From Membranipora membranacea (lineage: Eukaryota > Bryozoa > Gymnolaemata > Cheilostomatida > Membraniporidae), in contig OU612066.1 in assembly GCA_914767715.1 (NCBI GenBank), positions 25,396,283-25,456,282 on the forward strand: DNA of 60,000 nt. The letters run 5' to 3'. A model generated the notes under the pieces. That model searched no databases, was not told where the DNA came from, and saw nothing but the letters and a program-made list of their open reading frames with translations. A program made the translations under genes and the position numbers. Shown here in pieces: positions 52,101 to 60,000 of the stretch. How positions within the stretch are numbered: position 1 is the first letter of the stretch; the number at the start of each line of letters is the position of its first letter.

Positions 52101-55100
52101 TTTTCAAGAAAGTATTGATATTTTAGTGTATTTATTGCACTGCCTCATTCAAGTGGTGTTTAGTCTGACATCAAACACTATATCACTCTGATTCATGTGG
52201 CCACAAAATTTCATATCTGTTTTAATCTACAGCCATCAAGATTACGACTGTGCGCATGTCAAATGACAAAATTGGAATAGGGGTGTCGGGGGTTTCAGCA
52301 TGATAGGTCATCATCACGATTCACCATCAATTAAGACTCAAATAACATTTTTCTTTTGTCAACAATACTTTCTCGGAAGAACATCGCAAAAGATGAAGTG
52401 TGATGCCCAATAAACACTTTTTAGAATCACATCAAGGCTTTTGGGGAGAAAACTCCTAATACTCAAGTTGACTTCTCTCAAACAGAAAAACTTACCGCTA
52501 TCAAACTCTCTAATCCTCATGTTTGTTAGTTTTTTATACTTTATCGGCAAACAATTCAAATACCAGATGATATTTGTATAGTGTTCTGTAATCACTGATC
52601 TGTGATACTGAGATCAAGAGCTCGTTTATTGATTGGTCACATGGCAACCCCAGGGCAGGTTACGTGTTACAATTTACATAGGTGATACACAGTCGCTGTG
52701 AATGGCATTGAAAAGCAATATTTTATCTGTTTCATTATTATCAGTTTTATTGTCTGTGGATTATTGTTCTTATTTGCTGACTCTTTGAGCGAGATAGACC
52801 GGGCTATTGCTGCCGTCTGCCGTGGCTAGGCTTTCAGGGTTCATGGTAGAGCTGCTTCTTAACTTTCATGGCACGGATTAATTGAGCTGGCTTCTCTTCC
52901 TGGTTCTCATCCTCTGCAATTAAAGCTGCTGCCATGAGTGTGCGGAAAAAACAGTGAGTTGATAAAGGTCAAGGTTTGAGGGTATAGAAAGAGTGTCTTG
53001 TTTCCTCAACATCACTTTAAATTCAAGGCGTTGCTCGACCAAATTGTGTTTGGATTATGGATTTATGGCAAGCAAAGAGTACTGATATGAATGGTTGTTG
53101 GGGATATTTTAACGCGGATGAAAACATGTTGATCCATGCGGTGTCAACCGATCATGGGTTGTTGGTTGAATGTGACTGATAGTCGATGAATGTGTGTGCT
53201 ATCTGTGTGTGTCTTTCATTACAGCGGGTTGTATTTTGGACTTATGTGTCATCTAAATAATACAAATGGTTGTTATGTTTAAAATGGAACCGGTCATTCT
53301 GCTTGCTATTTCAATTGAACGCATCGCCAGTTATACTAATTTGACATAATTGTTTATATTTTACAGTTCTACAGCTTCTCCAGTCAGTAACTTTGTCCAC
53401 TCCTCGGACCTGATCGGTTACGCTAACACAGATGGTGGAGACAACTCTAACAACAGCCGCCAGACATCCTCTTCCTCCTCAAAATCTGTAACTCTAGAGA
53501 GGAGAGGCAATCATTTCAGTAAACATTCTCCTAATAACAGTATAGGTAGTAACTCACATCGGCATCGGCATAAAACAATCGGTGAGTTTAAACTTAGTTA
53601 AAGATGATCTGGGTTTTTGCAGCGGTAAGAAAAAGTCCATCGCTACTGCAATGCATAAATATGCCTGTTGTACTGAACTCTGTACTGGTGTATTGGAGCA
53701 TGTTGGAAAGTATATTGGTTGGGTAGTGTGAGGGGGATAAACTTTGATTCACTCTTCAGCGATATTCGTAATTTATACGTTTCTGTGTTGCACTATTACC
53801 ACAAAACTTTAATTTTGCCAGGTAACACTACAATATCACATGACAGGCTATCTGTATCCGAACCACTGCCTGTAGTCTGCACTGACGATGGTGTCAACTC
53901 CAGCGTACACATACTTCCTTTCTCAATACGACAAGCTGGCCGAGGCAACAGTCATCAGTCTACGCACCAATCATCACTCAGTCGAGTCAGCAGTCATAAA
54001 AATAGCAACTCTCCAACACAACAAGCACACCAGCAGCAAACAATCAATCCGTTATCAATATCAGGCAAGTCAGCGCCTTTGTCAGCGGCTTGATTATTAT
54101 TTGCTCGGGCTTTTGTTGTTTGCTGGAAAAGTGAAGCTTTATCATTTTGCTATTGAGTGTTGTTGCAAGGTCCCTGTGAGGACATTGCTCTTGTGCTGGC
54201 ACTCTCTTGAATTATTTAGGTCTGCAGAACAATCTCTCTTAGGATTGATAGAAGTTTCCCGATAAATATTCATAGATAACTGAGTATTCGAAAAGGTTGC
54301 GTAATAAATATGTCTGACTCTGAAACGAGTGTTATGTTAAATATTTCATGTGCCCTTTTGATATTTTTATCTCTCCATGGATACAAACAAATGAATTGTG
54401 GTATGCTTCAGCTTTCACTGCCTTCATTGAGGTTCTATATATCTGTTTCTCATTGTCTGATACTATGCATAATGCATTTTTAGCTTCAGAGGAAAACTCC
54501 TTTGCTGAATTGTCAACGTTGATTAAGCTTGGTTTGACCTCTCAGTAACCAATTACCTCTCATTATTTTTGTAGGTATAAAGCAAGATGGAGTGTCACGG
54601 ACAGAAGAGCAGCAAGAAGAAGATAATTCCCGTCTCCAACCAGAACAAACACCTGATAAATATATAACATTGACTTCTAAACCACCATATGGTACAAATC
54701 AGAGCAATGGTACAACACAAACACAGCCTCAACAGGGTGTTTCTAGTCAGTCACAATCATCGTATCAACTGAGCACTCGGCGGAAACAGTACGGTAAACA
54801 GCTATCCTCAGGGAGAGCATCTCAGAACAAACCTAAATCTGATGGTAAGTACACTGAAAGTCTGAGGTTGATCAGAGAGAGGCTACCAGAAACGCAATAT
54901 TAGTTAATGTGTTATATTTATATATAATGGAATGCCCAGTGCAACTCAGTAAAAAGTTTCAAAGGGTTGTACCAGGGTGAATGGTTCCACTCCATTTAAG
55001 TTGGACCATTGGATATGCTTTATGTCCATGGGTAGGAATAGATGCGGAACCCATTTCTTAACCCCATGCTAAGTTTCCATAGATTCTGGGCCGGGTCACA

Positions 55101-55684
55101 GTTTCAAAGAAAGCCGTGCCTTTTTTGTTTGGTCAATTGATGAGGGCATGATCTTGTTCTTAGTCTAACCAGCACTGTTTGTAGAGTCAAATTAAGGGAA
55201 CTGAGCAATTATACCCAAAACAACCTTGACATTGGGAAAGGATAAAAGTATATTATGACTTTGTTTACCCAGCTGAACCTCATTAGAGTTACCTTGATTA
55301 TGTTAGAATCGGTACAATTTGCTCCAGGTCATACTTAGGGCTACGGATTGATTTAAAAACTGAAAAGGCTTTTGCAATGCAGATGCTAATTTACCACATC
55401 ATGGTTGTTGTTTACATTGGAGCACTTCTTTCCTGCATGTGATATGGCCTTGGCAGGATTAAAAGCCCTGGAACTCAAATAAATCACTGTTGTCAGACTG
55501 TGTAAACATTATAATAATGTTCTATAATATAGGTATTTTTCTTGCAGAACCAAAGTATGCAGATCCAATTGCTGGATCTCCTCCATCATTTCAGTCAAGA
55601 CTCGCAGAATTAGCATCACTAGAAGCTGAAACAGTCAGGTGGGAGCGACTACGAAAACTAAAAAAGAAACCTAGAGATGATTGA
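33913..55684 (+). CDS. Complex locus: alternative 5' exons joined to a shared 3' part; longest model 567 aa, function unrecognised
   Basis: The longest model uses exons 33913-34147, 34735-34885, 35753-35943 and 36884-37145 (ends in phase 2), then the shared exons 53367-53581, 53822-54064, 54575-54844 and 55548-55684. Every junction is in phase. The 5' module is Ser/Gly-rich, has a charged helical segment (EVEDRLEEEVFSHQKKLYH) and a basic stretch (KKQRHNKRRVAP). The shared part is Ser/Gln/Asn/His-rich and low complexity, ending in a conserved-looking charged helix LAELASLEAETVRWERLRK and a Lys-rich tail. No enzyme domain, signal peptide or membrane segment is seen. At least five further exons between 39774 and 51483 start with ATG, end in phase 2, and could replace the 5' module. 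The intron of about 16 kb in this model may therefore hold alternative promoters. The family is not recognised. Confidence 0.6.
39774..40042 (+). CDS. Candidate alternative first exon E (about 89 codons)
   Basis: ATG at 39774 opens MNLSVTG and continues through a Pro/Arg/Ser stretch (IVHPPRRSTSST) and a basic region (VTMVLKKGNPKKTP), to a consensus donor AG|GTAGGT in phase 2. The frame is clearly coding by composition. Read as an internal exon from the AG at 39791-39792, it needs a phase 1 input, which no upstream exon provides. That favours a separate start. Splicing to 53367 is in frame (AG+T gives Ser). Confidence 0.6.
42577..42590. promoter_or_regulatory. RFX X-box consensus site upstream of candidate first exon F
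   Basis: GTCACC-AG-GGTAAC matches the X-box consensus GTNRCC(0-3N)RGYAAC exactly, with a 2-nt spacer. It sits 90 bp upstream of the ATG at 42680, a typical promoter-proximal distance for RFX-regulated ciliary genes. The match is seen; binding is inferred. Confidence 0.5.
42680..42987 (+). CDS. Candidate alternative first exon F (102 codons)
   Basis: ATG at 42680 is preceded by an in-frame TAG at 42665, and no acceptor of suitable phase lies between, so this reads as a first coding exon. It encodes a Ser/Pro/Lys-rich segment (VNVSRFRNGPLPTLAPAG, then ITIRRPPKTAPAL) and ends in phase 2 at AG|GTATGA. It joins 53367 in frame (AG+T gives Ser). An X-box lies 90 bp upstream, and the 13-mer TCTCACCACGCAA at 42608-42620 recurs upstream of exon H. 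Confidence 0.65.
45171..45259 (+). CDS. Possible short alternative first exon G (29 codons)
   Basis: ATG at 45171 opens MAMIHMIPPNRARF and ends in phase 2 at TTTAG|GTATGG. The position between exons F and H, the even spacing and the matching phase support membership in the array. The exon is short, the donor is weaker than its neighbours', and coding composition cannot be judged well over 89 nt. Confidence 0.3.
47712..47947 (+). CDS. Candidate alternative first exon H (78 codons)
   Basis: ATG at 47712 follows an in-frame TGA at 47703. The exon encodes a Thr/Ser/Pro-rich segment with a basic patch (LMRPKRGAGFYQTKVPP) and ends in phase 2 at TG|GTAAGA, a strong donor. Joining 53367 gives TG+T = Cys. 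The only suitably phased upstream AG (47706-47707) lacks a pyrimidine tract, so an internal-exon reading is unlikely. The 13-mer TCTCACCACGCAA at 47469-47481 is shared with the region upstream of exon F. Confidence 0.65.
49912..50294 (+). CDS. Candidate alternative first exon I (127 codons)
   Basis: ATG at 49912 follows an in-frame TAG at 49891. It is the longest single exon of the array, encoding a basic soluble segment (SKRRHLLQQLASQGGSGVIV, then LPFRRSSTPVPGY and VVGHIYGFNAKMEMFL). It ends in phase 2 at AA|GTAAGA, a strong donor. Joining 53367 gives AA+T = Asn. No homology is recognised with the other first exons. Confidence 0.7.
51323..51483 (+). CDS. Candidate alternative first exon J (53 codons)
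   Basis: ATG at 51323 opens MEACGVDTESKSF and ends in phase 2 at ACAAG|GTATTG. The frame is open back to about 51281. An AG at 51291-51292 (GGATTTCAG) would give a phase 2 input, so this could also be an internal exon following any of the other first exons. That would make it an optional cassette. Either way it joins 53367 in frame (AG+T gives Ser). Confidence 0.5.
53367..55684 (+). CDS. Shared 3' coding exons of the array locus (about 287 codons)
   Basis: Exons 53367-53581, 53822-54064, 54575-54844 and 55548-55684 (TGA at 55682-55684) are linked in phase 1. The acceptor at 53365-53366 (TTTACAG) requires a phase 2 input, which matches all the upstream candidate first exons. The second intron uses a GC donor (TCAG|GCAAGT at 54065) with a normal TTTTTGTAG acceptor. 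The protein is Ser/Gln/Asn/His-rich and probably disordered. It ends in a charged helix (LAELASLEAETVRWERLRK) and a Lys-rich end. The last exon looks like the most constrained part. Confidence 0.8.
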
Positions 55685-56877
55685 TTACTCTCCATACCTG
55701 CTATGCACATCAATTCTATTGCAGTAAAAGATAGATTTCAAACTTTTCTCAACGTCCATTTTTACACAAGGCTAGAGTTCAATGCCTAAAGCTGATTCAC
55801 GCTAATCAAGTTAATTGAGATCTATAATTATATATTTTTCACCACTGAAATAGTTTGTCCGTGATTTTGCTTTGTTGACGACTGAGAGATTGTCTTTCCT
55901 CATATTTCTTGTATGCGAAAGAGACGATTTATGTTATAGTGACTCCTGTTTCGAGCCCTTGAGTAAGGAGATAACTTCTTGCCAAGCGAGTTAAGTATAT
56001 TTTTCGATATAATGGATGTCATTTACATTTCATGTATAAGTTTTCTGCACATGCTTTTTTGAGAAGACAACTCTTTTATTGACAAACTTTTTCCTGTTTT
56101 GAAAAGCAAACAAGCAAACTTCAGTCTTTCAGTGTGCATCATTGTATATACAAACTATTTTTTATTATAGAAAATATAAATAATTTATTTATTCTCTATC
56201 TACACAGCCCAGGGGGCTAAAAATTGCTATAAAAATAGTAGGAATTTATTACAAACTGTACAAAACATTAAAATAATTACATTTTAGATGCTTGAAACCT
56301 CAAAGTTTGAAACACCTGGCGCAAGGCTATAAGTATGAAATGGTTTCAGACAATATTGTAGGTTTAGTTAAGACATGCGTGGTCCACATGGTAAAATAGT
56401 CATGTTACCAGCTAGAAATTCGCTCAAATATCAAAATCCATTAAGCAAAACATCTGAGTTGACACCAAAAAAAAGGGGAGATAATAGTTGATTTCGGTAT
56501 GCTGAAAAATATAAAGCTTTATATAAATTATAGACAATAACATGAATACATTGATACCTACATGTACTCTAAGTATTCTAGCACCTACTGAAAAAATAGA
56601 TATATATATATTGTCTGCGATTTTAAACGTGATTGCAGCTGTGGTAGTCGGAGTATACTACTTAGATCACACAAAATAGTTCACCAGATTCTTATTCTCA
56701 AAACTTTCCCACCCATGATGACTTCGGTGACAACTTGAAAAGTGAGAAAACTACCAGTTACACAATAAAGATCACATACAGTTTAGGAAGAGAAAAAATA
56801 ACGCTGTAACAATATTGCGATAAGAGATCGCTAGTAGAAAAATACTGTGAGTTTGGGCTGTACATTGGAGTTGTCTT
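55685..56877. other. Convergent 3' intergenic region
   Basis: It lies between the plus-strand array locus and the minus-strand TGF-beta gene, tail to tail. AT-rich with no coding exon. Overlapping minus-strand AATAAA signals at 56184-56193 (TTTATTTATT on the plus strand) could end the TGF-beta transcript, about 690 nt past its stop. An AAGGAGATAACTTC motif near 55965 belongs to the dispersed AAGGAG/AACTCC family. Confidence 0.5.
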
Positions 56878-59609
56878 TCATCTGCAGCCACAGGATTCAA
56901 CTAGCATGTCATCATAATTCATCATTGTCACAACTGTTTCAGTCTGGTGATACAGTATACTCATCCTTTTCAGCTTCTGAGGCACACAGCAGGGTGGTTT
57001 CACTTTGTCAGGATGGTAATAATTAGACACGGATTGCAGCACTGCGTGGTTACTTCCAGTCAATGACGATGTCAATGGGAATGGGCACTTTCCCTCACAA
57101 AAGTTTGCGTTGACTCCTCGCGGTGCAATAATCCAGTTTTCCCACTTCAGTGCTTCAAAGCTTATATACAATGGCCTTTGCTGGCAGAAGTCGTTCCGCC
57201 TTCGATTGGCGTTGATCAACATGTCCTTGTCGTGACGTCGTCTAAGTCTTGTTTTGGACTCTTGAAAATCGGGAAGCATATCGGTGTTTATTACGTTGCG
57301 ATTTGTACGACGCTTACTTCTACTGCGGACTTCTTGGATGTCATCTTCAAGATCAACCTCTTCATCAATTATGCTTCTTCGGCGTCTCAGTAAAAGCTCA
57401 GTGCAATCTTCAGTTGTTTGTGAGTTGTCCTCTCCAAGCAGATCAACGCAGAGTTGCCTATTTGCCTGGGCTTTACGACTATCCTCATTTAGAAAGTTAT
57501 TGATCATGTAGTCGATGTTCTTACGATGTTTCTTCCTGTGTTTCTTGTTCTTTCTTTTTTCTATAAATAGCAAAGAAAACAATGGTGTTAGTTTTATTTA
57601 GATATTAATTAGATATCAATGACACCAAATCTTCATTAATATACTGTTCCCAAAGGTTTAGCGCTGAAAAGGACTCGTTTCAATTGATAGCGCTTTGGAC
57701 CAAGTAAAAGTCTTTGGAGTATTAAGCGAATTGTACACCAAGGAGGACACTTCTACAAGGGGGTCTTATATCTGATTGGACCTTCAATGATAAAAAACTA
57801 AGGGCTTGTATCAACTGATAACCAAATCAAGGTCTTGGGAGTATTATGCGAGTTGTGAAACCAAGGAGGGCACCACAAGGGGGTCTTAAACTGATTGGAC
57901 CTTCAGTGTGCATAACCAGGATAGCAGGAATGCACCCATACGTCGTGAGAACGTCAAGTGAACCAGTCCAGGAGGGTGTGAGTGGCGCCAAACGAATATC
58001 TCTAGAATGCGAAAATGCAATTAGATTTCTCTGCACTTTAACAAACTCTGGATGATTGCTCAAGCAGTGACCATCAGCTGAAGGCCCCGTTTGAGCAAGT
58101 TGGTGAATTGTGTATTGGACATTCATCCATTAATACCCTCTTGGTTGGTTCTACGTTCGAATTTATTACCTTTATCTGTGTAGACAACGAACACAGGCTG
58201 TTGCGTCAGAGGTTGCTCGCCGCGCTGTATGAAGTCGATGTGGGTGCCGTTAACATGATTGTGTTCGGAATCAGTGGCTGTCAACAATAGGCCTGCAAAG
58301 AGAGGAGAGGAATATCATCAATGAACGATAAGTCGAGGGGTGTGGGAACACAACCCTGCGCTCTATTGTTCTCGATTTTTTGCCTCCACTGAGAATCATA
58401 ACACTGTAATTGTTAGGTAATTGTCCAACTATTGATAATGTAATCAGATTAGCTGTTGTGATTTATAATTTCATTGCTTGGTCAATATTTTTGAGGAAGA
58501 CCGAATTTATGAATGGAGCGATGACTTGCTTGCTGATCGTTGCATAACTTGGCAGCAGGCACCGATAATTTAATAGCTTTATATAAAGTGCACTATTTGT
58601 TGTGATTTACTTGAATTTTTTCTTTATGGCTACTGTCAGTTTTGTCGGCACCCAGTTTCATCTTTTTGACCACAAAACCAATAAACTTTTCAGGTTGTGC
58701 ATTAAACGATGTGTATTTCTCCGAGGTTATGCACCCGTTTTGCGGTATGTCCTTTTTGACAACAAGCTCAAATGGCCCGCAGAGAGCTTTGTTTTGTTGA
58801 GGGTTTAGATTTGTAATATGAATCCGGTTTAAAAGAGGATTCCCTGGAGAGATAGAAATATACTTCCATAGCTTTCACAACAAATATGTGATTTGTCATA
58901 ATTTTACACACATTTTTTGTGGTCTTGATCCAACTGAGTTATGAAGTAGATCGTGACCAAACAGTTTAAGTGGCCAGTAAACTCAACTCAGACCACAATA
59001 ATATTGTGTATATTGTATTGGACATTTGAAAAAAAAAAAACGCCCTCAACGAACAACAACATTTACGTGGTGTGGTCAAACGTATGAGAGCAGCATTCCT
59101 GCTATCTTAATTTTCCAGGAAACCATGCATATGGTCGTTAACCAAGTATCAAAAGGTTTGTAAAGATACTTGTTCCAAGCAGTATTAGCCTGAACATGGT
59201 ATAGACAAGTCAATAAGGTACTTGTTAACACCAACTGTTAGCTGTAAGTTTTCAGAAAACCATGATAAATAAAATAAATAGCAGGGATGGGACTAGATCA
59301 AACATGATCAAGTTTGCCTAAATTTAGGGTTTGAGCTGCCGGCGTCGCACTAGTAGAATGGGAATGTCCGGACTGCTGGCAATCTGGATCAAACTTTATC
59401 AAGGTGGTACAAGTAAGTGAGGTTTTACCTTTATTCTTGCTCGGTGTCCTCAGCCATTCTTTTGCTGCCTCCTTGAGTGAGGTTTTGAAGACGATCCACT
59501 GACCAGTATACGCTGATACCTGCTGTCTCTCCAGCAGCTCCACACCAGCTCCTGGTGATCCATCAGGGGTGAATAACTCTGCCTCATCCACTATTCTGTA
59601 TAGGCTCAC
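56878..59609 (-). CDS. BMP-superfamily TGF-beta ligand, three 3' coding exons (5' end outside window)
   Basis: Secreted dimeric signalling ligand. Exons on the minus strand: 59609-59429, 58292-58170 and 57560-56878 (stop TGA), joined in phase 1. Exons 1-2 encode the end of the propeptide (GQWIVFKTSLKEAAKEWL; QQPVFVVYTDKG is the usual PxLVVYxxD end). The last exon has a basic, dibasic-rich linker with several furin-type sites (RRRR, RSKRR, RLRRR), then a complete cystine-knot domain with all seven Cys: FCQQRPLYISF, WENWIIAPRGVNANFCEGKC, PPCCVPQKL, VESCGCR. The Cys between the CC pair and the NHAVLQS helix, which makes the interchain bond, is present as part of PPCC. Similarity is shared among Vg1/univin/GDF1, GDF5/6/7 and ADMP types, and I cannot assign one. 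Further 5' exons lie beyond 60000. Confidence 0.9.
57681..57909. repeat. Two tandem diverged copies of a unit of about 120-130 bp in TGF-beta intron
   Basis: Copy 1 spans 57681-57790 and copy 2 about 57812-57909. Both start CAA(C/T)TGATA, share TCTTGGGAGTATTA-like and ACCAAGGAGG blocks and ACAAGGGGGTCTTA, and end GATTGGACCTTCA. The repeat sits wholly in the intron between exons 58170 and 57560. Confidence 0.75.
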
Positions 59610-59649
59610 CTGAAGAAAAGAACATTGTATATTGTCAGAGATACTAAAT

Positions 59650-59702
59650 ACTGAGTATCAGTATTGTATTGGTATTGGTACTGGTAGATATTGGTATTGC
59701 TT
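59650..59702 (+). repeat. TATTGG-type simple repeat
   Basis: Irregular tandem copies of GTATTG/GTACTG-like hexamers (TATTGTATTGGTATTGGTAC) just upstream of the TGF-beta exon, on the intron side. Confidence 0.6.
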
Positions 59703-60000
59703 TTGGAATTGTATTTGGTCATTCACCTGCACAGTGATAGAGCGAGACTATTTAAAGTGCGACTATTTAAAGGGCGTTTAAAAGATTATTCATAATACAT
59801 TGGTCAGTATTTTCCTTAGAAGTTTTACTTCAATGTCTTTGCACCATGCAATCAGAAACTCGTCAGGGGTTGATGGTAATTGGTAGCCAATAATTCATCA
59901 GTTATGAAATCGCAGGAGTTCACAGAATTGAAATTTCCAGATGGTAAAGCTCTAACAATAGGCCTTGAAACCGGCTGATAGCAACCAGGGGGTGGGGTAG

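Noticed and set aside
53888-54265. Alternative-frame ORF over the shared exon 53822-54064
   Set aside because: It runs through the intron without respecting splice sites; the other frame is consistent in phase with both neighbours.
57178-57511. Plus-strand open frames opposite the TGF-beta exon
   Set aside because: They are antisense shadows of a conserved coding exon, with no splice or homology support.

Overview
This is a eukaryotic genomic window, AT-rich with long introns. Coding capacity comes in short exons with GT-AG borders whose phases match. It contains no operons, prokaryotic ribosome-binding sites, rRNA or CRISPR. The gene families (SLC25A46, choline/ethanolamine kinase, SPEF1, a BMP-type TGF-beta ligand) fit an invertebrate bilaterian. 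Species or phylum cannot be fixed from the sequence alone. Dispersed AAGGAG/AACTCC hairpin motifs, a tRNA-derived SINE and several fold-back elements are typical of marine invertebrate genomes.

Layout. (1) Positions 1-1124, minus: one long coding exon, open past the left edge, of an unrecognised Cys-containing, probably extracellular protein. (2) 2273-10461, minus: a nine-exon SLC25A46-like outer-mitochondrial-membrane carrier, with three fold-back elements and a 13-bp minisatellite in its introns. (3) 10462-14825: divergent intergenic region. (4) 14826-22384, plus: a nine-exon choline/ethanolamine kinase of 398 aa, with a SINE in one intron. (5) 23287-29219, plus: an eight-exon SPEF1-like calponin-homology axonemal protein. 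(6) 30071-30669, plus: a two-exon small secreted precursor with one dibasic-flanked peptide carrying a Gly amidation signal, a candidate neuropeptide gene. (7) 33913-55684, plus: a large locus of unrecognised function. A four-exon 5' module and up to six widely spaced ATG-bearing exons all end in phase 2, and all can join a shared four-exon 3' part of about 287 residues. This looks like an array of alternative promoters and first exons. (8) 56878-59609, minus: the last three coding exons of a BMP-superfamily ligand, running off the right edge.

The genes are not one pathway. SPEF1 is axonemal, and an RFX X-box consensus site lies about 90 bp upstream of one alternative first exon of the neighbouring locus, which weakly hints that this locus is also ciliary. 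The most promising undescribed items are the phase-2 first-exon array and the amidated-peptide precursor. Every exon model here is derived by eye from reading frame, splice consensus and phase, without transcript data.
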